Origin: Bacilli bacterium
GTDB taxonomy: Bacteria > Bacillota_I > Bacilli_A > RFN20 > CAG-288
DNA length: 64,000 nt
Direction: 5' to 3'
NCBI GenBank assembly: GCA_022647725.1
Contig: JALCLG010000001.1
Coordinates: forward strand, 1,714,001-1,778,000
The notes under the pieces are model-generated. The model was not told where the DNA came from. It ran no database searches and saw only the letters and a program-made list of their open reading frames with translations. The translations under genes were made by a program, and so were the position numbers. This document shows positions 55,363 to 64,000 of this stretch, in pieces (the first letter of the stretch is position 1; every line of letters begins with the position of its first letter).

Positions 55363-56517
55363 TTAGAAACGGAGGGACTGCGTCAGGGTTTTGGTGAGTT
55401 TTCCGTTGTTTTCGACATAGCCAGCCTTCCGGAAAAGGTCCTCTTTATCCGCTAGACCATAGTTCAAGGTAAGTGGCACATGCTGGCTGGCCAGCTTCTT
55501 CTCCAGCTCATCGATCATTCTTAGCAGGTCCTTTTCCTGAGCTTCCGGAAGGGAAACCAGACCCAGCAGTTCGTATTTTCCGACATCGTGGGGATCAATC
55601 GAAGCCTTAAGGTAGGCTAACGGAACCCCGTTCTTCCGTAAAAGGTAATAAACATCCTGAGCGGCAAAGTCTTCGCTGGCTTTGGCAAGGCTAGCTATCT
55701 TTGCCAGATCAAGGATATCCTCTCTCGTGGTGGCTTCCTTGATGAAGAGGCCATCCCCCGGATTGATGCCATATCTTCCAAACCACAGCTGGAAACAGGC
55801 ACTGTTGGTCAGCATCACGCTGAAGTTGTTGTAGGCATCCGGATGCTGATGATAGAACTCCTTCAGCCAGGCCTTGAAGACCTCCCGCTGGGTCTCCTTG
55901 TCGTTGCCGCAGAGGTTCTTGGTGACAGGAAAGGAAAGTTCCTTGGCATAATCGGCAATCATCTTCTCACGGGCATAGATCAAAGGACGGATGAAGTCGA
56001 TGTCGGCCTTCTCCAGATGCATCTTCGGTTCGAAGGTGTTGACTCTCGCCCCATAGGTCATATTCATGAAGAGGGTGACGATGGCATCATCCATATGATG
56101 GGCAAAGGCAACCTTCTTAAAGCCGAGCTCATTGGCAGCCTTGTTGATGACAGCTTTCCGCATCCGGGAGCAGATGGAGCAGGGGAGCAGACCCTTATTG
56201 GTGCGGTGCACTTCCAGAATCTGAGCCACTTCCTTGGCATCGTATTCCTGGTAAGGGACGCCTTCTTCTTTGCAGAATTCCTGGACCGGAGCAAAATCCA
56301 CCGCCGGGAAACCGAAATCGATATGACAGGCGACCAAGAAAAAAGACTTGAGGCCGAATTTCTGATACAAGGAAAGGAGCTTGACCAGCGCCAAGGAATC
56401 CTTGCCGCCGCTTAAGCCGATCATGATGCGGTCCCCATCATCGATGAGCCCGAAATCATAATCCGCCCGGCGGATACAGGCCAAAAGCTTCTTCTGATTT
56501 TCCTTGAGATTATCCAT
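55363..56517 (-). CDS. TtcA/TilS-type PP-loop ATPase with C-terminal GNAT-like domain
   Basis: 384 residues. Residues 1-220 form a PP-loop tRNA-modifying enzyme (IMIGLSGGKDSLALVKLL, CSICSRMRKAVINKAA with CxxC, HHMDDAIVTLFMN), most like TtcA-family 2-thiocytidine synthases. Residues about 240-384 (EATTREDILDLAKIA, YYLLRKNGVPLAYL, LRMIDELEKKLAS) resemble an acetyltransferase (GNAT) fold. The fusion is unusual. It is divergent from truB. Confidence 0.7.
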   Translation of the reverse strand: MDNLKENQKKLLACIRRADYDFGLIDDGDRIMIGLSGGKDSLALVKLLSLYQKFGLKSFFLVACHIDFGFPAVDFAPVQEFCKEEGVPYQEYDAKEVAQILEVHRTNKGLLPCSICSRMRKAVINKAANELGFKKVAFAHHMDDAIVTLFMNMTYGARVNTFEPKMHLEKADIDFIRPLIYAREKMIADYAKELSFPVTKNLCGNDKETQREVFKAWLKEFYHQHPDAYNNFSVMLTNSACFQLWFGRYGINPGDGLFIKEATTREDILDLAKIASLAKASEDFAAQDVYYLLRKNGVPLAYLKASIDPHDVGKYELLGLVSLPEAQEKDLLRMIDELEKKLASQHVPLTLNYGLADKEDLFRKAGYVENNGKLTKTLTQSLRF

Positions 56518-56591
56518 AGCGTAACGATTATACCTATTTTTCCTTTCCGTTTCACTAGATTTGCTAGGATTTTCGGCTATACTAACAAGGA

Positions 56592-57467
56592 ATGAACGGC
56601 TTACTGAAAATAGACAAAGAGGCCGGCTATGCCAGCCATGATATCGATAATCTGGTCAAACGGACGCTCGACCTTCCCAAGGTCGGCCATTTAGGAACCT
56701 TGGACCCGTTTGCCACCGGTCTTTTGATCGTCGGTGTCGGGGACGGGACCAAGATCCTCCCTTTCATTCCGGACGACTGGAAGACCTATGAAGCCACCCT
56801 ACAGCTTTTTAAGACGACCGACTCCCTCGATCTGACCGGACATTTGATAGCAACGGAGCCGGCCCGGGACATTCCTATCGAAGAAATCCGGCAAGCCTTG
56901 CAAACGCTCGGTCAGCTGAAAGAGGAAGTGCCGCCCTCGGTTTGTGCCAGGCATATCGACGGGGAGCGGGCCTATGACCTGATCCGCGACGGTTTCACGG
57001 TTGTTTTGCCGCCTTCACCGATTGCTATCCAGGAACTGACTCTTTTGGACTGGAACCCGAAGCAACAGCAGATCACGTTCAAAGCCACGGTTTCGAAAGG
57101 AACCTATCTGCGGGCGTTAGGACGGGATCTGGCCAAGCTGCTTAAGACAGTCGGCTATCTGACCGCCTTGCGGCGGACAGCCATCTCTTCCTTGGATCTC
57201 TCCGGGGCCGTCAAGATCAAAGACCTGACGCCGGAACATCTGCTGCCGCTGGATGCCTTGATTCCGCAGATCCCGAAGATTGAAGTCCGGGACCGGATTT
57301 TTGAAAAAGCTTATAACGGGGTAGATCTTCCGTTTGACGGACAGACGGCACACATCCTTTTCCTGACCCATGAAAAAGAACCTGTAGCGCTTTATAAGCG
57401 AAACGGAAAAGTCTATACTTGCTACCGAGGCTTTAACCATGAACTGTCAAACCGTTACCCTGACTGA
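56592..57467 (+). CDS. truB: tRNA pseudouridine(55) synthase
   Basis: 291 residues. The N-terminus MNGLLKIDKEAGYASHD and the catalytic GHLGTLDPFATGLL (Asp) fit TruB, followed by YLRALGRDLAKLLKTVGYL and a C-terminal PUA-like part. It makes pseudouridine in the T-loop of tRNA. AGGA touches the ATG almost directly and TATACT lies at 56578-56583, so the mRNA leader must be very short. The last 29 nt overlap ribF. Confidence 0.92.
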   Translation: MNGLLKIDKEAGYASHDIDNLVKRTLDLPKVGHLGTLDPFATGLLIVGVGDGTKILPFIPDDWKTYEATLQLFKTTDSLDLTGHLIATEPARDIPIEEIRQALQTLGQLKEEVPPSVCARHIDGERAYDLIRDGFTVVLPPSPIAIQELTLLDWNPKQQQITFKATVSKGTYLRALGRDLAKLLKTVGYLTALRRTAISSLDLSGAVKIKDLTPEHLLPLDALIPQIPKIEVRDRIFEKAYNGVDLPFDGQTAHILFLTHEKEPVALYKRNGKVYTCYRGFNHELSNRYPD

Positions 57468-58332
57468 GACTCTTGATTTGTCAAGTACCTGTCTTGCCAT
57501 CGGCTTTTTCGATGGCCTGCATCGCGGACACCAGAAGCTGATTCAGGCAGTCTTGGCTTCAAAGCTTACCCCAGCCATCCTGACGTTCAGCCCGGATATG
57601 AAGTCCTTGCTTTCAAAGAAACCGAAAGAGCTTTTGCTGACACCGGAAGAGAAGGACGCCATGCTGGCAACCCTAGGGATCCAAAAAGAATATGTCCTGC
57701 CTTTCACCCCGGAAGTACGGAATGCTTCGCTTGAGGATTTCCTTGCTTTTCTGAGACGCTCCCATGTTCAGGAAGTCGTCGTCGGAGATGACTTCACTTT
57801 CAGCCGGATGGGACAGGGGAAGGTCAATGACCTTCTTACGCTAAGAAAAGATGGTATCCTTGTAAGGCCTTTATCTTTGCTTTTGGATTCCGGTGTAAAA
57901 GTCTCCTCTACCAGCATCAAGGATTATCTAAAACAGGGTGACATCGTCGCTGCCAATAATCTGTTAGGCTATAACTTCTATCTGGAAGGAATCGTCCAGC
58001 ACGGACTGATGAACGGACGGAAGATCGGCTTCCCGACCGCCAACCTCAATCCCCAGCCAAACAAGGTATTGCCGGCCAGGGGCGTCTATAAGACCAAGAC
58101 CAGCATTGACGGCTTTGTCTTCAGCTCCATGACCTATATCGGCAAACACCCGACCATTGAAAAACTGAGCCAGGACCTGATTGAGACGAATATCCTCGGC
58201 TTCAAAGGCGACCTCTACGGCCAAAAGATCGTGGTGACCTTTCTCGACCATATCCGTTCAGATGTCACCTTCGGTTCCTTGGAGGAACTGAAGGAGCAGT
58301 TGAAGAAAGATGCCTTACAAGCCAAGGATTAA
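57439..58332 (+). CDS. ribF: Bifunctional riboflavin kinase / FAD synthetase
   Basis: 297 residues. The N-terminal nucleotidyltransferase (IGFFDGLHRGHQKLIQ, VVVGDDFTFSRMGQG, then KVSSTSIKDYL) makes FAD from FMN. The C-terminal kinase (GRKIGFPTANLNPQPNKVLPARGVY) phosphorylates riboflavin. The length is normal. It overlaps truB by 29 nt at the start and the convergent alkD-like gene by 18 nt at the end. Confidence 0.93.
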   Translation: MNCQTVTLTETLDLSSTCLAIGFFDGLHRGHQKLIQAVLASKLTPAILTFSPDMKSLLSKKPKELLLTPEEKDAMLATLGIQKEYVLPFTPEVRNASLEDFLAFLRRSHVQEVVVGDDFTFSRMGQGKVNDLLTLRKDGILVRPLSLLLDSGVKVSSTSIKDYLKQGDIVAANNLLGYNFYLEGIVQHGLMNGRKIGFPTANLNPQPNKVLPARGVYKTKTSIDGFVFSSMTYIGKHPTIEKLSQDLIETNILGFKGDLYGQKIVVTFLDHIRSDVTFGSLEELKEQLKKDALQAKD

Positions 58333-58983
58333 CGCCTTGGCTTTTTCCTTCTGCGCCGATGTCAGGCGGAAGGTGTCCCGGATCTTGGAGACGGTGATTT
58401 TCCGGGTAGCTAAGGAATATTTCCTGGGATCAAAGTCTTTGAGGAATCCGTCATAGTTCTTAATGGCCATCTCCGTCAAAAGCCAGCCCAAAGCATAGGA
58501 GACTTCCCAGGATTCATCATCGCTGAGGAAGGAGAGATAGGTTTTCAGTGGCTTAGGGTCCGCCCGCAGATAACGGAAAAAGAGAAGATAGCAGAACCGT
58601 TTCAGGTAGGAGCCCTGCTTTTTGAGAACGGAGAGATTCTTCCGGTCCTTAAAGAAGGTGGTCAGCGGATAGAGCTGATAAAGGGAATCGGTGATCGCCC
58701 AGGTCTTCAGATGGGCCTGGTTTGCTACGAGGAAACGGTTGGCTTCTTCCGGGGTGCTTGTCTGACCCAATCCGATCTGGAAGAAAAGGAAGTCCACCTC
58801 AAAGGAGCTGTCCAAGGGCAAGGCCTTAGGATCGATATCGTGGTAGGTTTTTGCTAATGCCCGTAACGTCGGGACCGGCACGCCGAGGCTTTTCAGGTCA
58901 CAATGAAAAAGCGGCTCTGCAAAAGCCGCTTTCTTATCATCCTTAAGTCGCTCCAAATCGACAAAAAGATCGGCAGAGGTCAT
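58315..58983 (-). CDS. DNA alkylation repair (AlkD-like) protein
   Basis: 222 residues of HEAT-like helical repeats. SLGVPVPTLRALAKTY, LKTWAITDSL, YLKRFCYLLFFRYLR, and SWEVSYALGWLLTEM fit the AlkD/AlkC family of glycosylases that excise alkylated bases. The ATG directly follows the rbfA stop codon, so translation is probably coupled to the ribosome-maturation operon, which is an odd partner. Confidence 0.8.
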   Translation of the reverse strand: MTSADLFVDLERLKDDKKAAFAEPLFHCDLKSLGVPVPTLRALAKTYHDIDPKALPLDSSFEVDFLFFQIGLGQTSTPEEANRFLVANQAHLKTWAITDSLYQLYPLTTFFKDRKNLSVLKKQGSYLKRFCYLLFFRYLRADPKPLKTYLSFLSDDESWEVSYALGWLLTEMAIKNYDGFLKDFDPRKYSLATRKITVSKIRDTFRLTSAQKEKAKALILGL

Positions 58984-59481
58984 CTAGGCTTTCTTGGCCG
59001 CCTTCTTCACGGCTTTCTTGGCAGGCTTTGCGGCCGCCGCCTTCTTTGCCGCTTTCTTCTTGGCCGCCGCCTTCTTGGCTTTCAGGGCCGCATCTTTCTT
59101 GGCCTTCTTCTCCTCAGCCTGGATGTCTTTGAGGGTTCTAGGCTTGCTGTGAACGGCCTTTTCGATCAGGTCATCCATGGCTTTGCCCTTCTCAAAGGAG
59201 ACATCCCGGATGAAGAACAGCTCCGGCGTCTTGAAGATGGATAGGGTCTTGGAGAGCAGCGTCCGTATCTTCTTGGCGTTGTTGTTAAGATAGTTGACCA
59301 GCTCATCGGCCTTCTCTTCCTGAACGTGGGAGCAATAGACCTTGCAGTAGGAATAGTCGTCGGTGACTTTGACTTCATTGATGGAGGCAAACTGAGTGAT
59401 CGGATCCTTCAGCTGATAGATGATGATTTCCGAAAGATTCCGCTGAATGATCTCATTGACCCGTCCTTTTTTGTCAGCCAT
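58984..59481 (-). CDS. rbfA: Ribosome-binding factor A with Lys/Ala-rich tail
   Basis: 165 residues. The core ([20 protein letters not shown] to SFEKGKAMDDLIEKA) is the KH-like RbfA domain that matures 16S rRNA in the small subunit. Residues about 120-165 are an extension of Lys and Ala repeats (KKAAAKKKAAKKAAA type), histone H1-like, presumably binding RNA. The start is set at 59481, with GAGGAGG 6 nt upstream; a longer frame from 59502 has no such site. It overlaps infB by 8 nt. Confidence 0.88.
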   Translation of the reverse strand: MADKKGRVNEIIQRNLSEIIIYQLKDPITQFASINEVKVTDDYSYCKVYCSHVQEEKADELVNYLNNNAKKIRTLLSKTLSIFKTPELFFIRDVSFEKGKAMDDLIEKAVHSKPRTLKDIQAEEKKAKKDAALKAKKAAAKKKAAKKAAAAKPAKKAVKKAAKKA

Positions 59482-61281
59482 TCTTCTTGACCTCCTCCTC
59501 ACCGAAAGCCTCTAAGGTGTCGCCGACCTGCAGATCGAAGTTATCGTTGAGGGTCGCACCGCACTCGAAGCCTTCCAGCACTTCCTTGGCATCATCCTTG
59601 AAACGCTTCAAAGAGGATAATCGGGTCGTCAGCTGCAGATCCTTGCCGCGGAAGACACGGATCTTGGCCGAGTTGGAAAGCTTGCCGTCGGTGACATAGA
59701 GACCGGCAATCTGACCGACCTTGCTGGCCTTGAAAAGAGAACGGACTTCGGCATGGCCGTAGACGACTTCCTCGAAGACAGGAGCCAGCTTTCCCTTCAA
59801 AGCATCTTCGACATCTTCCAAGAGCTTGTAAATGATATCGTACTCACGGACTTCGACCTTCTGCTCCTTGGCCATATCCTTCATGGCCGGCGAAACCTGA
59901 ACGTCGAAGGCTAAGACAACGGCCTTGCTGGCACTGGCTAGGATGAGGTCACCCTGGGTGACATCACCGGTCGTGCAGTGGAGCACATTGAGCTTGGCGC
60001 CGGGCACATCGACCTTGGCAAGACTCGCGGCCAGGGCTTCGACGGATCCCTGGGTATCGGCCTTGACGATGAGGTTGATGGTCGGCGTTCCGCCGTTGGC
60101 CGCGGACTGAGCGACATCGGCAAGCGACACACCCTGATCACCCTTGCCAATCATCGACTGCGCACGTTTGGCAGCCGCATCCCGGGCATCCTTCTCGCTC
60201 GTGAAAGCCATGAAACGGTCACCGGCGGTCGGCACCCCGGAAATACCGGTCACGCTGACCGGCGTCGACGGGGTCGCCACCTTGAGGCCTTTGTTGAATT
60301 CGTTGCTCATCTTACGGACCTTGCAATAATACTGACCGATGGCGAGATAATCGCCGACATGAAGCGTGCCGTTCTGCACCAGTAAGGTTGCCTTGGCACC
60401 TTCATGCTTATCCAGCTCGGCCTCAATGACGGAACCGATGGCCGGACGGTCATTGGTCGCTTTGAGCTCCATCAGCTCGGCTAAGGTCAAAGACCTTCCA
60501 GCAGCTGATCCACGCCTTGGTTCTTCTTGGCAGAGATGTTGAACATCATCGTGTCGCCGCCCCAGTCCTCGCTCATCAGGCCAAGACCGGCTAACTGCTG
60601 CTTGACCTTATCCGGCTGAGCACCCGGTTTATCGCACTTATTGATAGCAACGATGATCGGAACTTTGGCCGCTTTGGCATGATCGAGGGCTTCAACGGTC
60701 TGCGGCTTGACGCCATCATCGGCGGCAACGACCAGAATGACGATATCCGTCATGGAAGCACCGCGGGCACGCATGGCCGTGAAAGCTTCATGGCCAGGGG
60801 TATCCAAGAAGGTGATTTTCTTGCCGTTGATGGTCTTCTGGTAGGCACCGATTTCCTGGGTGATGCCGCCGGCTTCGCCGGAGGCCACGTTGGAGTGGCG
60901 GATGCAGTCAATCAAGGTCGTCTTGCCGTGGTCGACGTGTCCCATGATGGTGACGACGGCCGGACGGGGATCGATATCGCTGTCCTTGTTGAAGATCGGG
61001 ATGCGGGTGAAATCATCGCTGGTGGCATTTTCGTCCTTCTTGAAGTCGAGATTGTTGTTGATGCAGATTTCGGCAATCAGATCATCGTTTAAGGTGGTAT
61101 TAAGGGAAATCATCTTGCCTTCCATCAGAAAGGCCTTGATGGTGTCGCTGGCCGAGATGCCCAGTCGCTTGCAAAGCTGATCAAGCGTCATCGGACCGGA
61201 GTAGACAAAGACACCGTTCTCGACTTCGCCTTGGGTCTTCTTGCCGAAAGCCGGCTTCATTCCGTTGATATTCTTACTCAT
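59474..61281 (-). CDS. infB: Translation initiation factor IF-2, split by one frameshift
   Basis: About 602 residues once joined. A short N-domain ([22 protein letters not shown]) precedes the GTPase: G1 [10 protein letters not shown]3 DTPGHEAF, G4 NKCDKP. Beta-barrel domains and the C2 domain that binds initiator fMet-tRNA follow. One base is missing in the A-run at 60489-60491 (coding strand T-run): the first frame stops after LLEGL, the second continues [17 protein letters not shown]-2 is essential, so the shift is almost certainly a sequence error. The usual long N-terminal extension is absent. It overlaps ylxQ by 4 nt. Confidence 0.92.
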
Positions 61282-61637
61282 TGGGTATCCTCCTTGGATA
61301 AACTTCCCGTCTCTCCCATATCCTTCTTCAAGAGATCATAGATTGGCTTGGCCAGATGTTCATCCCGGATGCCGACAGCCTTCATCGAAGCATAACCACA
61401 GCTGATGTGAATCGGGTAATCCCCGGTATAGTCGAGAATCACGATGTTCTTGGAATCCTTGCAGGACTCGCGCAAGTCATCATGAGCCCGCCGGGAGCCT
61501 TGCGGGGTCAGAATCAGGAGAGCAATCTGACGTTTGGCCAGCCGCTCATCCAGCTCCATCCCGACCGCCAGGCCATGCTCTTTCCGGGCAAAGCCGAAAT
61601 ACGTCTCTAATTTCTTCTTTTCAGCTTCGGTGAGCAT
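61278..61637 (-). CDS. ylxQ: L7Ae-family RNA-binding protein YlxQ
   Basis: 119 residues from the ATG at 61637 (GGAG upstream). [36 protein letters not shown] and [17 protein letters not shown] follow the L7Ae/YlxQ pattern, binding kink-turn RNA. It overlaps ylxR by 17 nt. An in-frame start at 61670 would lie deep within ylxR and is less likely. Its place between ylxR and infB is conserved in Bacillota. Confidence 0.82.
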   Translation of the reverse strand: MLTEAEKKKLETYFGFARKEHGLAVGMELDERLAKRQIALLILTPQGSRRAHDDLRESCKDSKNIVILDYTGDYPIHISCGYASMKAVGIRDEHLAKPIYDLLKKDMGETGSLSKEDTQ

Positions 61638-61884
61638 GCTCGCTAAGCTCCTTTTCCAAAGCACTGACATCGGCCCCTTTGCTATAGCGCTTCAGGCTAT
61701 GGCGTTTAAGGACCAGGTCCAGGCTTTGACCGTCTTTGCTGACATAAATGCCTCGGCCCGGCAAGGAATAGGACGAATCCCAAACGAGGGTTCCGTTCTG
61801 GTAAACCAGCCGGAACAGCTCGTCTTTGGGATAGATCCTGCGGGTGAAGACATCCATCCGCTTTACCGGGTAAGGCTTTTTCAT
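61621..61884 (-). CDS. ylxR: YlxR (DUF448) RNA-binding protein
   Basis: 87 residues. RMDVFTRRIYPKDELFRLV (family RxCvvsre..pK.eLlRlv, here without the Cys), PGRGIYVSKD and the basic LKRHSLKRYSKG match YlxR. Work in other bacteria ties it to transcription regulation or RNase P; the role here is not settled. It starts 9 nt after the nusA stop at 61893. Confidence 0.85.
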   Translation of the reverse strand: MKKPYPVKRMDVFTRRIYPKDELFRLVYQNGTLVWDSSYSLPGRGIYVSKDGQSLDLVLKRHSLKRYSKGADVSALEKELSEHAHRS

Positions 61885-61892
61885 CGTTTTGT

Positions 61893-63794
61893 TTACTTCT
61901 TATCGTCGTAATACTTATCGTAATCATCCTCATCGACGTTGATATCAGTCTCCTCATCGGTCGGACATTGACATCGCCGTTCTTCTCCTGCTCTTCCATG
62001 GCCTTCAGCTCTTCCTCAGTGTAAATCGGCATGGCATTGGCCGGAGTGGCAGCCGGAGTGTTAGCGGAAGGAGTCTCTTCATCCTTCTTATGGTCGTCAT
62101 GGTTCCAGCGCTTGTGATAGGAGTGGGTCTCGCTGGGTCCCTTCTTGGAGGATAAGGCAGCTTCGAGCTCTTCGAGGGAAATCTTAGGTTTGTTCTTGAT
62201 CTCGATATGCTCGACCGGAGCAGCCGCGGAGCCGGCGTCGGAGCCGGAGCAGTCGGAGTCTCAACCGGCTTGACTTCGCTGACCGGACTGGCAGCAACAG
62301 GCGTCGCAGCCGCGGGTTCGGCAACAGCCGCCGGAGCGACAGGCGTCGCTTCCGGAGCCGGAGCAACTTCGTCGCAGCCGGAGTGGTTTCGGCAGCAGCC
62401 GGCTGAGCTTCCGTGGTAGCGGCAGCTTCCGGAGCCTGGGCTTCGATAGCCTTGTTCATCTCAGCAACCTGCTTCTCAATATCCGGAACCAGGGTATACT
62501 TCAGGCCTTGCTTGATGGCTTCATCGGCCTGTAAGACCGAGATCGTTGCCATGGTGATCTTGCTGGCCAGACGGACGTTGACACCGGCAGAGCCGATGGC
62601 GACACCTTGGTTGCCATTCATCACGACGACGGTGATCTTCGGATACTCATAGCCTTTATCCTTTTCCAATTCGGAATAGTGGACATTCGGATCAAAGAAA
62701 TCATCCGGGCAGGTCATACCGATGACGGTAGCCGGTTTCATCGCTTCGATGATCTGTTCAGCCTTGTTGGTCTTATAAGCCAGGATATCGATCTTTTCGC
62801 CATGGAGTTCGCTCATCACGGCCTTGACACGGCTGGACTCAGGTCCGATGCAGGTACCGATCGGATCGATGTTCGGAACGGTGGCTTCGACAAAGACCTT
62901 GGTGCGACGGCCAGCCTCACGGCTGATGGCACGGATCTTGACTTCGCCGGTCTGCAGTTCCGGAACGTTGCGCTCCAGAAGCTTCTGAATGAAGAAATCG
63001 CTGGAACGGGAAATCACCAGCGAAGGCGGATTCATCTTATCCGAGACATCGCTGAGATAAACGAGAACCCGTTCACCGGTGGTGAAGGAATCCTGAGGAA
63101 TCAGGTTGCCCTTCCGCAAGAAACCATCGGCCTTGCCGAAGGATAACTCATAGGAACCGGCTTCCGGCTCCGCCTTGGTGACGGTACCTTCGATGAGACC
63201 GCCGATCTGGTTGGAGTAGACGGCTAAGATGGCCTGACGGGAGGCATCCTTCAGCTTGGAAAGATAAAGCTGCTTGACCCGACGGACATAGGCCTTGTCA
63301 AGAAGCTTGACGTCGAAAGGAATCTCGACGGAATCGCCGATCTTGCAATCCGGCTTGATGGCCTGGGCATCCTCTAACGAAATCTGGTAGCAGTCATCGA
63401 CGATGTCATCTTCGTTGCAGACGATCTTCACATCGAAGATCTTGAACGAGGAGAAGTCCTCGTTGAAGACGACATTGGCCTTGACGAGATCCTTGACCGG
63501 ATCGGTGCTGTCCCGATCCCGGTAAAGACCCGGATAGGACCATTCGAGGTAGGCCTGAGCCATCGCGGAAGTGATGATATCCGCAATCTGCTGAGACGAG
63601 ACCATCGAATCCTTCTGAATGTCGCCGATGGCCGTGACAAAGGAATCCGACTGGACTTTGCCAGTGATGAGATTCACATCCTCGGCCTTCTTGCTCTTCG
63701 AGCGAGTCTTCTTCACCGGAGCAACCGGTGCTTCCGTCTCGGCCGTCTCAGGCGTCGTCTTGGCGACAGCAGTTTTGTTTTCTTCTTCGGACAT
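61893..63794 (-). CDS. nusA: Transcription factor NusA with long Ala/Pro and acidic tail, three frameshifts in the tail
   Basis: The NusA N-domain, S1 and KH domains (FFIQKLLERNVPELQTGEVKIRAIS, DPIGTCIGPESSRVKAVMSELHGEKIDI, VGMTCPDDF, then VRLASKITMATISVL) are intact to about residue 440. The tail is Ala/Pro/Glu-rich and then acidic, ending near EDDYDKYYDDKK. Single bases are missing near 62368, 62227 and 61963; after joining, the frame runs to TAA at 61893, giving about 633 residues. NusA controls pausing and termination. AGGAGA lies before the ATG; a tail of this length is unusual. Confidence 0.88.
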
Positions 63795-63825
63795 GATGTT
63801 ACATTCTCCTTTAATATGTTAGCCG

Positions 63826-64000
63826 TTAGGCCTTGTAACCCATACGAATCGAACGGATGTCAGCCGGATGGAAGGTGCGTTTCTTCTTCTGACCTTTAAG
63901 GAAGTAGAGAACCATCAGGGTCGTGCTATCGGCACTGACAGCCTTGGCCGTCAGTTTCTCGCCGGTCGCAAGGACGAGGTCGAGGTAGTGGTCGGCAAGC
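63826..64000 (-). CDS. rimP: Ribosome maturation factor RimP, C-terminal part
   Basis: Cut by the window edge. The last 58 residues (YLDLVLATGEKLTAKAVSAD, then KKRTFHPADIRSIRMGYKA) fit the SH3-like C-terminal domain of RimP, which helps assemble the 30S subunit. It is first in the operon upstream of nusA, as in other Bacillota. Confidence 0.7.
   Translation of the reverse strand, partial: LADHYLDLVLATGEKLTAKAVSADSTTLMVLYFLKGQKKKRTFHPADIRSIRMGYKA

Overview
The window looks like a chromosome segment of a Bacillota (Firmicutes) bacterium of moderate GC. Candidates are an uncultured gut lineage such as Erysipelotrichia or a relative; this is an inference from gene content, not a placement. Pointers are the cluster rimP-nusA-ylxR-ylxQ-infB-rbfA with truB-ribF and rpsO nearby, many serine-rich lipoproteins, S41 peptidases, and no outer-membrane genes. 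No rRNA, tRNA or CRISPR array was seen.

Layout. 0-7 kb: LacI-type regulator, S26-like membrane peptidase and RDD protein, then a catabolic-looking trio (FMN/FAD/Fe-S oxidoreductase plus the two subunits of aconitase X). 7-12.9 kb: an MacB-type ABC transporter lacking both ends, a hybrid sensor kinase with an internal stop, and a soluble FtsH-like AAA protein. 13-22.8 kb: membrane-anchored XRE regulators, two very large surface lipoproteins and a GH13 amylase. 22.8-24.8 kb: remnants of three genes (amidotransferase, glycine-radical activase, P1B ATPase). 25-32 kb: two S41-peptidase lipoproteins (one broken and carrying a palindromic insert) and a second hybrid kinase with two internal stops. 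32-38 kb: accessory debris with a TetR gene, an orphan GG-leader precursor peptide, tandem immunity-like genes and an AlbA_2 regulator. 38-50.8 kb: a five-gene overlapping restriction-modification-like operon (two C5 methyltransferases, an MmeI-type N6 methyltransferase, a helicase, a GIY-YIG relic) followed by an integrative mobilizable element (large serine recombinase, MOB relaxase). Copies of the rlmD 3' end mark the module borders, which suggests stepwise accretion at rlmD. 50.8-64 kb: conserved housekeeping genes.

A caution governs the whole reading. Single-base shifts, many in short homopolymers, break genes that cannot all be broken in a living cell: infB is split, and nusA has three shifts in its tail. 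Much of the frameshifting is therefore probably sequencing error. A second, separate class of anomaly is abrupt joints where two genes are each cut in mid-domain (about 7.00, 9.01, 11.43, 23.70, 24.1, 32.49, 34.06, 35.01 and 36.07 kb). These are either real deletions or rearrangements, or assembly chimeras. Conclusions about gene loss depend on read-level checking.
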